36,248 bases of DNA from Lentisphaerota bacterium. GTDB lineage: Bacteria; Verrucomicrobiota; Lentisphaeria; Victivallales; Victivallaceae. Of the stretch, positions 8,809 to 17,175 are shown piece after piece (the first letter of the stretch is position 1; every line of letters begins with the position of its first letter). The stretch covers positions 1 to 36,248 of the forward strand of contig JAAEMX010000153.1 of NCBI GenBank assembly GCA_024225035.1, read 5' to 3'. A model generated the notes under the pieces. That model saw nothing but the letters and a program-made list of their open reading frames with translations, ran no database searches and was not told the origin of the DNA. A program made the translations under genes and the position numbers.

Positions 8809-9001
8809 GTCTATCAATAAATCATTAATGTTAAGATAATAGACATCACTTAAATACAAAAGTTTCACAAAAACGTCACTAATTGATAAATTTTGCAAAC
8901 AAAACAGGATTTTGCTAACTTATTTTGGAATAACGCGGTTAAATTAATCCAAACCTCCCTGTTATTAAATTACACTTTGCATACAAAAAATGCAAAAAAA
9001 A

Positions 9002-9024
9002 GCCGAAGTCATAAAGACTTCGGC
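9002..9024 (-). terminator. Terminator of the apt-to-glycosyltransferase run
   Basis: A 9-bp perfect stem (GCCGAAGTC at 9002-9010, GACTTCGGC at 9016-9024) with a 5-nt loop. On the minus strand it is followed by at least seven T residues. It lies 17 bp past the DPM1-like glycosyltransferase stop and is a textbook intrinsic terminator. Confidence 0.9.
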
Positions 9025-9040
9025 AAAAAATAAAGCAACA

Positions 9041-9751
9041 TCATACAGTTTTTCTTAAAGCCATGAGCATAAAAATATAATCAATAATCACTTTACTGTT
9101 TAACTTACTCTTACCGTGCTGACGTAAACCAAACGTAATTCCTTCTTCTTTAACAATAAAAGCACGATCCGAATGATTCAAACGAAAAACAAGTTCCAAC
9201 ATAATCTTAAATCCTTTAGGACTAAGTTTTGGAGCAACGTACTCGAAAGCTTCTTTGCGGACAGCAAAAAAACCTGACATTGGGTCTTTTACTTTTACGC
9301 CAAAAATTATTTTGGCCATTAAAGCTGCAGTTTTGCTGGCCAGAACCCGGAAGGGATTCCACTTTTCTTTAAAACCGCCGCCTTCAACATAACGTGAACC
9401 AATTACAAAGTCAGTATTTTCAAGTCTTTTTAACAGCTTGGGTAAATCATTAACATCATGCTGTAAATCTCCATCCATACAAGCCAGAAATTCACCTTGA
9501 GCCAGTCTAAACCCTTTGACTATACTAGGACTTAAACCACGGATTCCGTCATTGAGAACTCCTTTTACCAATGGATTGTCTCCGGCAAAGTCGTTCACAG
9601 CCTGACAGGTGCCGTCCGGAGAATTCTCGTCGACAACAATTATCTCAAGGTTTTCAAGTCCGCAACCCTGTATCTTTTTGACAAGGGGGACAATGTTGTT
9701 CACCTCATTCAATGTTGGTATAACAACACCGTATTTAACTGACTCGTTCAT
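9041..9751 (-). CDS. Family 2 glycosyltransferase, polyprenol-phosphate mannosyltransferase (DPM1)-like
   Basis: Probably transfers a hexose from a nucleotide sugar to a polyprenyl phosphate at the inner membrane face. The 236-aa product is a soluble GT-A domain with VVIPTLNE at 9-16, the DENSPDGT loop at 41-48, the metal-binding D93-G-D95 in MDGDLQHD, GSRYVEGGG, and DPMSGFFAVRKEAF, all characteristic of DPM1/Ppm1-type enzymes. There is no C-terminal membrane domain, so it is the short form. It starts 4 bp after mtnA and ends the six-gene run. The ribosome site is weak, suggesting coupling to mtnA. The sugar cannot be decided from sequence; the family 9 glycosyltransferase three genes upstream makes an envelope glycan role plausible. 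Confidence 0.88.
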   Translation of the reverse strand: MNESVKYGVVIPTLNEVNNIVPLVKKIQGCGLENLEIIVVDENSPDGTCQAVNDFAGDNPLVKGVLNDGIRGLSPSIVKGFRLAQGEFLACMDGDLQHDVNDLPKLLKRLENTDFVIGSRYVEGGGFKEKWNPFRVLASKTAALMAKIIFGVKVKDPMSGFFAVRKEAFEYVAPKLSPKGFKIMLELVFRLNHSDRAFIVKEEGITFGLRQHGKSKLNSKVIIDYIFMLMALRKTV

Positions 9752-9755
9752 TAAA

Positions 9756-10835
9756 TTATCTGACTATTTTTTTGATATTTTCTTCGAATGGAGCCCTGAT
9801 TATTCCTTTTTCAGTAATTATCCCCGCAATCAGTCCATGTGGAGTAACATCAAATGCAGGATTGTAGACATTCACTTCCTCAGGGGCAGTTAACTTGCCA
9901 CATCCCTTACGTACTTCATCCGCGTTACGCTGCTCGATAGGAATCTCATCACCTGATTTCAAGCTTAAATCAAAGGTTGAATAAGGAGCTGCGACATAAA
10001 AAGGAATGTTGTGATACTTCGCCATAATAGCAACGCCATATGTGCCGATTTTATTAGCAGCATCACCGTTAGCGGCTATACGGTCAGCACCAACAATAAC
10101 CATGTCAATTTTGCCTTCTTTCATAACCTGTCCGGCCATATCATCACAAATTGTGGTCACGTCGACTCCTGCTTTATTGAGCTCCCAGGCAGTCAATCGT
10201 GATCCTTGCAACAAAGGTCTGGTTTCATCAGAAAAGACTTTGACATTAATTCCGTTTTCTTTAGCAACGTACATTGGAGATAGAGCAGTACCATAATCTC
10301 CGGTCGCTAAAGCCCCAGCATTACAGTGAGTGAGGATTCCCATACCTTCAGTCAGCAGTTCAGCACCATGGGCGCCGATTGCCCGACACATAGCAATATC
10401 TTCTTCAAGAATCCCTAGACCTTCCTGCAATAACACAGTACGGATTTCAGCAGAATCACTCATTCCGGCAACAGATTTTTTAATTCTCTTCAAGGCCCAG
10501 AACAAATTGACAGCAGTAGGCCTTGACTCAGCAAGGCTATCAGCTGTGTTATTTACCAACTCAAGCAGCTCTGAGGCATTTTCCAGTGTTGATTTTCTTA
10601 CCACAGCCGCAACTCCCAATGCTGCAGCACAACCAATAGCAGGTGCTCCACGCACAACAAGACGCTTTATCGCGTCAAAGATGGCTTCAGTATCATCCAG
10701 TTCCACATAAACCAGTTTTTCAGGCAGCAGGGTTTGATCGATTAGTCTAAGTTTACCGTTCAGGGAATCGATTTCCGCATTGAATTCACGGAAAATCTGC
10801 CCGTTTTCAGTAATCCATGAAACAGGGTCAAGCAT
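9756..10835 (-). CDS. mtnA: S-methyl-5-thioribose-1-phosphate isomerase
   Basis: Methionine-salvage enzyme converting 5-methylthioribose-1-phosphate to 5-methylthioribulose-1-phosphate. The 359-aa product has RGAPAIG at 62-68, the catalytic Cys171 in LTHCNAGALAT and the catalytic Asp251 in VGADRIAANGDAANKIGTY. Both are offset by 11 from C160 and D240 of the B. subtilis enzyme, so the active site is intact. I use the ATG at 10835, which has GGAG upstream; an ATG at 10877 would run into the preceding gene. No other salvage gene is in the window. The family also contains eIF2B-related proteins and ribose-1,5-bisphosphate isomerases, but the catalytic pair fits MtnA best. Confidence 0.93.
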   Translation of the reverse strand: MLDPVSWITENGQIFREFNAEIDSLNGKLRLIDQTLLPEKLVYVELDDTEAIFDAIKRLVVRGAPAIGCAAALGVAAVVRKSTLENASELLELVNNTADSLAESRPTAVNLFWALKRIKKSVAGMSDSAEIRTVLLQEGLGILEEDIAMCRAIGAHGAELLTEGMGILTHCNAGALATGDYGTALSPMYVAKENGINVKVFSDETRPLLQGSRLTAWELNKAGVDVTTICDDMAGQVMKEGKIDMVIVGADRIAANGDAANKIGTYGVAIMAKYHNIPFYVAAPYSTFDLSLKSGDEIPIEQRNADEVRKGCGKLTAPEEVNVYNPAFDVTPHGLIAGIITEKGIIRAPFEENIKKIVR

Positions 10836-10851
10836 AGTTTTTCTCCAGGTG

Positions 10852-11709
10852 TTATTCTTTATGGTCTTGATAGTCAAGTTTTTTCAAAGCTTTTTCACCA
10901 CCTGCCACGTAAACTTTTCCTGTCCTTGGATCCCTTATCAAAATCGGAATAGTTTTTGTTCTTTTATAAACTTGCTGCTTTTCAAGCTCACCATTAATAT
11001 TGTAAATCAGATATGTAAATACTTTGGGAGAGATCGGCAACATAATGTGAAGCCTGCTGAAATTATCAACATCACACGCCATCCGCTCCTGTCCCAACTC
11101 AAAGCCAACTCGCTTAATACTATAGATTTTCTTTTTGTCTTCTACCAGTAAATAAAAAGTTTTCCGGTCACCCTCGATCAAGCATTTAATGGTGTAAGTT
11201 CTGGTTTTCACCTTACTAATCTCATTTTTTCCTAAAAAATCTGGGATCCCGACTGTCCGTTGCCAAGTAATCGAGCCGTGTGAAACCTCAAAACTACATT
11301 CATTTGACTGGTAAACATTGCTGAACATATTGTGTTGTACATAAGCTCTTATCCTATACCTGCCACATTTCAGCAAGTCGTAATATTCATTTACAGGCAC
11401 AACTACAGTCTGAGTTGCCCCTGGACGCAACAAAATACCAACCATCGGGTATTCTTTGCCTTGGATCCTGGAAATCCTTCGCTGCTTAGTGTCTGTAATC
11501 TCAAACAGCAATTTACCCTGCAGGCGCTTGTTGTGACCAAAAGCGATAGCATGCCCGCTGTCATTGCGCATATGAACTTTTGCAAAAACAGGCTCGTACT
11601 GCAAGTAATAATGTCGACTAAGCTCCATTTTCATGGCAATCTGTCCAAAACTAACAATCGGCAGTAAAAATGCACCAAGTAAAATAAGTATTAAGACCTT
11701 ATTTTTCAT
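10852..11709 (-). CDS. Secreted protein of unknown function
   Basis: Not recognised. The 285-aa product begins with a clear Sec signal peptide (basic MKNK, a hydrophobic core LILILLGAFLLPIV, then SFG). The mature part is rich in beta strands with features such as YYLQYEPVFAKVHMRNDSG and LRPGATQTVVVPVNEYYDLLKCGRYRIRAYV, which look like an immunoglobulin-like or intracellular-proteinase-inhibitor-like beta sandwich; that is a guess from pattern. It overlaps the upstream glycosyltransferase by 11 bp and has its own AAAGGAG site. Position within an envelope/metabolic run and the signal peptide suggest a periplasmic or outer-surface protein. Confidence 0.8.
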   Translation of the reverse strand: MKNKVLILILLGAFLLPIVSFGQIAMKMELSRHYYLQYEPVFAKVHMRNDSGHAIAFGHNKRLQGKLLFEITDTKQRRISRIQGKEYPMVGILLRPGATQTVVVPVNEYYDLLKCGRYRIRAYVQHNMFSNVYQSNECSFEVSHGSITWQRTVGIPDFLGKNEISKVKTRTYTIKCLIEGDRKTFYLLVEDKKKIYSIKRVGFELGQERMACDVDNFSRLHIMLPISPKVFTYLIYNINGELEKQQVYKRTKTIPILIRDPRTGKVYVAGGEKALKKLDYQDHKE

Positions 11710-12802
11710 TGTTCGCTCCTTTATTAGAAAACTCAAGCAGTTGATTCAGGATTTCCTGTTTGTTCAAGTTGTGACATTCGTATGTATTCAGAGGACAAAT
11801 GCGTTTTAAGCACTTTATGCAAGGCAAGTCCCGCTGAAAAATATGATGGAAATTTCCATATGGTCCAGTTTTTTCCGGTGAGGTAGGGCCGAACAAACCA
11901 AATACACTTTTTTTAAGGGCCGCAGCTATATGAACAGGGCCGCTGTCATTGCTTAAGATAAACTCACATCGCCTGATAGCTTCAATCATTTCCCCAACAG
12001 AGGTCTCACCTACAATAGAAATCAATTGTGGATTATTAACCTGTTTGAGTATTAATTCAGCTCCTTCGCAGTCTGTCGGAGAACCTATAAGCATTACTTT
12101 ATAATCAGGCTGCTGCTGGATAAATTTTTCTGCAATTCCAGCAAAAAATTCAGGAGCCCAGCATTTACTTTCCCAGCGAGCACCAGTGACAATACCAAGG
12201 ATTTTATCCTCTTTAGAAATACCGTACTTGTTGAGGATAACAGCCATACCTTTGCCATTAGCTTTTACTTCAGGCAAATCAGGCAAACGTCCATCAGACT
12301 GTACTCCTGTCAACATCTCGACCAATGCTATGTTACGGTCAACAGCATGTACCTTATCTGCTCCAACCTCAACTTTGACCTTGTATGAATATTTTGAGAT
12401 TTTCTCTTTTGGTCTGGCAAAACCGGCAGTAAGAGAAGCCCTTGCCAGCGAAGTAAAAATAGCGCTGCGCAATAGCCCTTGAAAATCAACCACCAAATCG
12501 TACTTTTCTACTCTGAGCAAACGCATTGTGCGTTTCATGGCAGGCAAAAAAGACCTTAGTTTGCCAAGTTCTTTACGGGGAAAATTTATAACTTTATTCA
12601 AAGTGACAGGGCAATAAGCCAAAGCGTCCCGGAACTCGGGGCGCACAAACCAATCAATCTCAGCTTCCGGGTATGCCTGCCGAAGCAACCATACCGCCGG
12701 GAAACAATGGAATATGTCCCCAAGGCTGCTAGGCTTGATAACAAGTATTTTTTTAATTGATTCTTTTTTCAGTAAAGCCATATGCAAAGACTTCACCGGC
12801 AT
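11699..12802 (-). CDS. Family 9 glycosyltransferase, ADP-heptose:LPS heptosyltransferase-like
   Basis: GT-B fold transferase of the WaaC/WaaF/OpsX group, expected to add a heptose (or similar sugar) to lipopolysaccharide core at the inner face of the inner membrane. The 367-aa product shows the N-terminal KILVIKPSSLGDIFHCFPAVWLL, the central VTGARWESKCWAPEFFAGIAEKF and the nucleotide-sugar site SNDSGPVHIAAAL (284-296, with D286) followed by FGPTSPEKTGPYG. The C-terminus carries CIKCLKRICPLNTYECH, a Cys-rich segment usual in this family. The ATG at 12802 overlaps the preceding stop (TAATG). It implies a Gram-negative envelope with a glycosylated lipid. Confidence 0.9.
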   Translation of the reverse strand: MPVKSLHMALLKKESIKKILVIKPSSLGDIFHCFPAVWLLRQAYPEAEIDWFVRPEFRDALAYCPVTLNKVINFPRKELGKLRSFLPAMKRTMRLLRVEKYDLVVDFQGLLRSAIFTSLARASLTAGFARPKEKISKYSYKVKVEVGADKVHAVDRNIALVEMLTGVQSDGRLPDLPEVKANGKGMAVILNKYGISKEDKILGIVTGARWESKCWAPEFFAGIAEKFIQQQPDYKVMLIGSPTDCEGAELILKQVNNPQLISIVGETSVGEMIEAIRRCEFILSNDSGPVHIAAALKKSVFGLFGPTSPEKTGPYGNFHHIFQRDLPCIKCLKRICPLNTYECHNLNKQEILNQLLEFSNKGANNEK

Positions 12803-13617
12803 TAATTACCGGTTTCAAGGCGCAACGCAAGTCTTTCCGGAAGACCGGCAGCCAGAATCTTGCGCTGAGCTGTGGTAATGTCGTACGGCAAGCGATATCT
12901 AGTGACCTGACGCTCTACTGAATCATATACAGCAAATGACGCACGCGGATCACGATTACGCGGCTGACCTACACTACCAACATTAAATAGATATTTAAAA
13001 CCGGTCTGCACAGAGACTCTCAGCTCATCAGCGACTTCAACGTCACGCGGGAATACACCTTCTTCAGGACTGTAAGCCCAGTTTTGGATCTCATCGATCG
13101 GTTTTTCGGCCGTGGAAGAAATCGGTTTTTTGCAAAATGCGATAGGGACATGAGAGTGTCCGCAAAAGCATAACTGAGTAAATTGATAGGTAAAGTTGTC
13201 CGCGGCATGATGCGCGTCAAAAATATATCTCCAATTTTCAGGAGAATCCAAAGTAGCATGGACAATAGTAATGTTAGTTCCTTGAACAGTAGCACGATAA
13301 GGGAGACCGGACAGCCATTCCCGTTGTTCTTCATTGAGCTGATCTTTAGTCCAGATTACTGCCTTTCTGGCATGAGGGTTAAACCCTTCCATCTCCTCAC
13401 TGGCTATCGAAGCATGTTCGTCATGATTACCTTTGACTACAGCAACAGGCTCCAAATTCCGAACAATCTCTAAGCACTCGCTGGGGTTAGCATTATAGCC
13501 TACAATGTCACCCAGACAAATAAACTTATCAAGCTCGATCTCTCTGCACTTTTCCAATACAACGCTCAACGCTTCCAAGTTGGCATGAATGTCACTCAAT
13601 ATCGCGTATTTAGCCAT
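12802..13617 (-). CDS. Calcineurin-like metallophosphoesterase
   Basis: Dinuclear-metal phosphoesterase of the YfcE/diadenosine-tetraphosphatase-like group. The 271-aa product has all metal motifs in order: D9-x-H11 (LSDIHAN), GDIVGYNANP with D37, GNHDEH at 63-68, VHATL, and GHSHVP, followed by the NVGSVGQPRNRDPRASFAVYD segment typical of this subfamily. The substrate cannot be assigned; phosphodiesters, phosphoproteins or dinucleotides are all possible. It lies 16 bp downstream of apt and is translationally coupled to the heptosyltransferase-like gene. Its ribosome site is weak. Confidence 0.9.
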   Translation of the reverse strand: MAKYAILSDIHANLEALSVVLEKCREIELDKFICLGDIVGYNANPSECLEIVRNLEPVAVVKGNHDEHASIASEEMEGFNPHARKAVIWTKDQLNEEQREWLSGLPYRATVQGTNITIVHATLDSPENWRYIFDAHHAADNFTYQFTQLCFCGHSHVPIAFCKKPISSTAEKPIDEIQNWAYSPEEGVFPRDVEVADELRVSVQTGFKYLFNVGSVGQPRNRDPRASFAVYDSVERQVTRYRLPYDITTAQRKILAAGLPERLALRLETGN

Positions 13618-13633
13618 TACATAAATCCGTTTT

Positions 13634-14158
13634 TTATTTTTCTAAAATTAATGACCTTATCGGATACTTGGCCAAAGCCTCTCTACCGGGAAGGAATCCC
13701 AGCTCTACGATAAAATCAACCCCCAGAATGTTCGCTCCAAGTTTCTCTAGCAGCTCAGCGGCAGCGGCGGCTGTTCCCCCTGTTGCCAGTAGATCATCTA
13801 CCAGCAGAACAGAATCGCCCGGCTTAACTGCGTCTTCATGAACTTCTACTTCTGCCTCTCCATATTCCAATTCATATTTAACGGAGAGGGTCTTATAAGG
13901 CAATTTGCCTTTTTTACGTATAGGCACAAACCCACAGCCAAGTTTGTAAGCCATTGCACTGCCGATAATGAAACCGCGAGCTTCAATTCCTACTATGTAC
14001 TTGGGTGGATTATCTATATATTTCTCAGCCATAATGTCTACGATACTGGCAAAAATATCTTTATCTTGAAGTAATGGAGTGATGTCAATGTATACGATAC
14101 CCTGGTTCGGGAAATCAGGAACTTTCCTGAGAGCTGCTTCGATTTTTTCAAAACTCAT
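13634..14158 (-). CDS. apt: Adenine phosphoribosyltransferase
   Basis: Purine-salvage enzyme making AMP from adenine and PRPP in the cytoplasm. The 174-aa product has the family N-terminus (VPDFPNQGIVYIDITPLLQD), GIEARGFIIGSAMA, the flexible-loop segment RKKGKLPYKT, and the PRPP-binding motif VLLVDDLLATGGT at 117-129. Length is normal (E. coli 183 aa). TAGGAG lies seven bases upstream of the ATG. It lies 35 bp behind the RNase P RNA gene and opens the six-gene run that ends at the strong terminator at 9002-9024. Confidence 0.96.
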   Translation of the reverse strand: MSFEKIEAALRKVPDFPNQGIVYIDITPLLQDKDIFASIVDIMAEKYIDNPPKYIVGIEARGFIIGSAMAYKLGCGFVPIRKKGKLPYKTLSVKYELEYGEAEVEVHEDAVKPGDSVLLVDDLLATGGTAAAAAELLEKLGANILGVDFIVELGFLPGREALAKYPIRSLILEK

Positions 14159-14192
14159 AAAAGAGCTCCTATCATCATTTAATATATTAAAA

Positions 14193-14545
14193 GTGGTAAC
14201 AGAATAAGCCGGATTCTGTATTCCGCCGAAACGGAATGGTAATCATCTATCTAAGCGACCAGAACCCGGAGCTCAAGTGTCACGAGCAACGACTCGCTCC
14301 CTATTTGGTCTTGCTACAGGAGGGGTTTACAATGCGACGCCGCTCTCGCTGCGCGCCCGGTGGGCTCTTACTCCACCTTTTCACCCTTACCTCGTAAAAC
14401 GAGGCGGTATATTTTCTGCTGCACTTTCCTTCCCGCGGAATATGGTCCGCAGTATCCTTCTTTATCAAAAGGACTCCCTGCTCTATGTAGTCCGGACTTT
14501 CCTCTCAGTACCCAAAGATACCGAGCGATTACCTACTATTACCAC
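14193..14545 (-). ncRNA. rnpB: RNase P RNA
   Basis: Catalytic RNA of RNase P, which matures tRNA 5' ends. On the minus strand the conserved GAGGAAAGTCCGG block lies near the 5' end, followed by AAGGGTGAAA, GGAGTAAGAGCCCACC (P12-like), GTAAACCCC, GCAAGACCAAATAGGG, and ACAGAATCCGGCTTA at the 3' end, all in E. coli order (type A layout). The helix P1 pairs GTGGTAATAG (5', complement of 14536-14545) with CTGTTACCAC (3', complement of 14193-14202), which fixes both ends to within a few bases. Length is about 353 nt. Confidence 0.96.
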
Positions 14546-14553
14546 GTAAAGGT

Positions 14554-14583
14554 ATAATATAAGCTTCTCATGCGATTAATCAA
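14554..14583 (-). promoter_or_regulatory. rnpB promoter
   Basis: Minus-strand TTGATT (complement of 14578-14583) and TATTAT (complement of 14554-14559) are separated by 18 bp. The -10 ends 8 bp before the first base of the P1 helix, exactly where the RNA should start. Confidence 0.65.
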
Positions 14584-14701
14584 GGTTATTCACCTGAACT
14601 TTTTATCAATAACATTCATGAGGTATATAAAATCGTAAAACCGTGCTCATTTTGCTGTATAAATCAACATTTTTCAGTAGCCATTTGAAAATATCTAAAA
14701 A

Positions 14702-14735
14702 AATTCCGTATCCAGATTGACGTGGATACGGAATT
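14702..14735 (-). terminator. Terminator of the 571-aa secreted-protein gene
   Basis: A 13-bp perfect stem (AATTCCGTATCCA at 14702-14714, TGGATACGGAATT at 14723-14735), 8-nt loop. On the minus strand a run of seven T residues follows at once. It lies 34 bp past the stop codon at 14770. Confidence 0.9.
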
Positions 14736-14769
14736 CAATAGCATGCACTAAAGGTTTAAGCTGAAAACA

Positions 14770-16485
14770 TCACTTCATAACTGCGTCAAGCTCCATGGCA
14801 ACCCCATTCAATTTTTTCAAGACATCTTCAGGATACTTATAAAGGTTATTCAAAACCATTATCACTTTCGCAGCTGAATCCAATGGTCTTTCTGCATGCA
14901 AAACTTCAACTCTTCCGTCAACAAATAACACTCTCACTTGCTGAGTCTCAACTCCTGGCCGTTCAAAAGCTAACGGAATATCTTTGTCAGAGGTTTCTTT
15001 AAATCCTCCAATATAACAAATCTGACGCCCATCTCTGTCAAGCAGTTTATCAGGGGATATATATTTTTTAGAGTTTGAGGTCAGCTCAGCCAGCCCCTTA
15101 CTGCCGCTTTCAACGGGGAAGCTGTCCCCGTGCGCCATTGCATACATCTTCAGAGCCATACCAGTCTCACGCAGATTGGAAACCTGCTGAATTGAACGGC
15201 GGCGATCATGTTCTTTCAGCAACGTCGGCAACAACATACCAATGTTAAACCCTGCCGGCATTATCATAGTCTTGAATATCAACAAAGCAGCTGGGTCCAT
15301 ATTAGTATTCATTGTCATCAAAATACCGTGATCAGTCACTTGCCAGATGGCCAGGTAATCAAGAGAAAAGCTTTTTTCCAGATCCCCAATCAGGTTACCA
15401 GCCATTCTGTGAGTCAGAGCACGTCGGAAAATATCTCCAAAGATAGTAATGAACCGTCGACTAAAAAACTCAAAGCCATTCCCATCTTCCGGCATTGATT
15501 TAAGCAAGGATTTATAATCTTCCTTATCAACCAGACGCGGATTTTTACCTTTCATAGTATTTACTATTTTATCAACAGTATATTCATTCGTTGCTATAAA
15601 AAGATAATTATCCCTTTGCACCACCACCGGCTTCAAATGAGGCAGAAGAGGCGGTAAGCCAAGACTTATCACACCCTCATTTTTGGCCTTCACCGCAAAT
15701 TGAGGTATCAACCTGCTCATTGCCCGAAAAGCGTAATGGTCTTTTACCTTCATATATAGCGCAAAATCCAATTGCTGAACATCTCCGCCGGCTAATAACG
15801 GTAGAGTCATGCGTTTTTTGAAATCCGCAGTTATTACAAACCCGAAATGCCCTTCAAAACACTGCAGAAAACGGTCGAGGTCAACTTGTCTAACTTTAAA
15901 AAATTCATCAATTTTTCTCAAACGCCCTGCCACAACTACAGATTTAGCATCTACATTCTGATCCTTTAACCATTTCCAGAAAAGATAAGGCTTGAACACC
16001 AGGCCGTCGCAATAAACCGTATCCGCAGGTATCGACTTAAGCAATTCCAACTTTTCTGATTTCATGCCCATCAGGCTCCAGATAATGCCATCACCGTCTG
16101 AAGTTTTTCTATGGATGTACATTCGAGTGCGGTATAAGTCCTTGGATATTTTAATAGCACTTACCCCTGCTCCATCCACGACTCCTAAGCCGCTGTTATG
16201 GCAGATATTCCTGACAAACTTCAAAATCTGAAAAGCATTCTGGCGTTCAGCGGGAGCAAGCTGCAAATCCTGTGAAATAAGCTTCTTGAGTAGTTCGTAA
16301 TGATTTTCCATAGCCTGAATAAAGGATTTGGAAGAAATGTAAAAATACAGAGTTCCTCCGGCATCAAGCTGTGAAGTTACGGCGTGGAAAGATGTTTGCT
16401 CTACATATTCCTTTCGGGTGGCTGCAGAAACACTAAGGCACGTAAATAATACCGAACAAAGTACAAAACTCCTGAGACAATTCAT
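14770..16485 (-). CDS. Secreted protein with a pseudopilin-like C-terminal tail
   Basis: Function unknown. The 571-aa product has a Sec signal peptide (MNCLRSFVLCSVLFTCLSVSA) and a long alpha/beta domain at about 25-425 that I do not recognise. The tail at about 429-528 resembles the soluble part of pseudopilin-like (H-x9-DG) proteins of PVC bacteria: VSNLRETGMALKMYAMAHGDSFP, then ICYIGGFKE and VRVLFVDGRVEVL. The N-terminal prepilin methylation motif is absent; the signal is an ordinary Sec type. GAGGAG lies just upstream of the ATG. It is a single transcription unit ended by the strong hairpin at 14702-14735. It probably acts in the periplasm or on the surface. Confidence 0.8.
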   Translation of the reverse strand: MNCLRSFVLCSVLFTCLSVSAATRKEYVEQTSFHAVTSQLDAGGTLYFYISSKSFIQAMENHYELLKKLISQDLQLAPAERQNAFQILKFVRNICHNSGLGVVDGAGVSAIKISKDLYRTRMYIHRKTSDGDGIIWSLMGMKSEKLELLKSIPADTVYCDGLVFKPYLFWKWLKDQNVDAKSVVVAGRLRKIDEFFKVRQVDLDRFLQCFEGHFGFVITADFKKRMTLPLLAGGDVQQLDFALYMKVKDHYAFRAMSRLIPQFAVKAKNEGVISLGLPPLLPHLKPVVVQRDNYLFIATNEYTVDKIVNTMKGKNPRLVDKEDYKSLLKSMPEDGNGFEFFSRRFITIFGDIFRRALTHRMAGNLIGDLEKSFSLDYLAIWQVTDHGILMTMNTNMDPAALLIFKTMIMPAGFNIGMLLPTLLKEHDRRRSIQQVSNLRETGMALKMYAMAHGDSFPVESGSKGLAELTSNSKKYISPDKLLDRDGRQICYIGGFKETSDKDIPLAFERPGVETQQVRVLFVDGRVEVLHAERPLDSAAKVIMVLNNLYKYPEDVLKKLNGVAMELDAVMK

Positions 16486-16616
16486 TATACTCTCCTCGAG
16501 GTTAGGTTCTCCTTTCTATTATTATTACCTGTGAGCTGCAAAAAATCAATCAGAAATATCCTTAAGCCGTAAATATTAATGAAAAATCAACAGACATCTA
16601 TATATAAAATAAATAA

Positions 16617-16632
16617 CCCCGCCGTAGCGGGG
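16617..16632 (-). terminator. Terminator of the galE/Cys-rich run
   Basis: Perfect 6-bp GC stem CCCCGC/GCGGGG with a CGTA loop, followed on the minus strand by TTATTTATTTT. It lies 52 bp downstream of the Cys-rich gene and closes the run that begins with the lipoprotein. Confidence 0.85.
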
Positions 16633-16684
16633 CTCTTAAACGTAAGGTTTATAGCCTTAGACAAAATGAATTTAAGCAATCAGC

Positions 16685-17122
16685 TTATTTGTCGTCAGCT
16701 TTCTTTTCTTCTGTGCATTTGGCAGCTTTATCACAAGTTGCTGCTTTTGCTTTATCACAAGTTGCTTTAGCTTTGTCACATGCAGAATCTTTTTTGCAGC
16801 ATTTGGCAGTTTTGTCAGCTTTACAGCATTTACCATCTTTGCAGCAGTCTGTGCCTTTGCAACATTCTTTACAGGTACCTTTGCAGCATTTACCGTCTTT
16901 GCAACAGTTGCAGTCTTCACATTTTTTGTCGCATTTAGAAGCTGTTTTTGTGCACTCTTTAGCTTTATCACAAGTTGCTGCTTTTGTGCACTCTTTAGCT
17001 TTGACCGTGCTTTCGCATTTAGTTGCACAGCCGTCTTTTACCTGTTTTTCGTCCTTAGCAGTTGCTGCCATTACACTCAAGCCCAGCATTGCTACAACCA
17101 AAGTCAAGATGACTCTCTTCAT
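16685..17122 (-). CDS. Secreted Cys/Lys-rich protein, possible metal binder
   Basis: Not recognised. The 145-aa product has a Sec signal (MKRVILTLVVAMLGLSVMAA) followed by about 125 residues holding 25 cysteines, almost all next to lysine or aspartate. The centre is built of CC pairs (CNCCKDGKCCKGTC, CCKGTDCCKDGKCC) and the flanks of CDKAKxxC units, so the protein is made of short tandem repeats that are also visible in the DNA (around 16728-16790 and 16925-17000). Aromatic residues are absent from the mature part. The composition is metallothionein-like and suggests binding of thiophilic metals, or a disulfide-rich surface protein. It lies 53 bp behind a DUF2059 gene with which it shares its leader sequence. 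Confidence 0.8.
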   Translation of the reverse strand: MKRVILTLVVAMLGLSVMAATAKDEKQVKDGCATKCESTVKAKECTKAATCDKAKECTKTASKCDKKCEDCNCCKDGKCCKGTCKECCKGTDCCKDGKCCKADKTAKCCKKDSACDKAKATCDKAKAATCDKAAKCTEEKKADDK

Positions 17123-17175
17123 TGTTCTACCCTTTCTTTTTTCTGTTTATTGAATCGCCAACCATTAGGCGTTCT

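Noticed and set aside
8631..9001. Cobalamin riboswitch upstream of the mutase
   Set aside because: The conserved B12-box sequence was not found on the minus strand; only simple hairpins are visible.
16672..17028. 118-aa minus-strand ORF overlapping the Cys-rich gene
   Set aside because: Shifted-frame reading of the same repeats (Lys/Ala/Gln-rich); the other frame has a signal peptide, a ribosome site and a terminator behind it.
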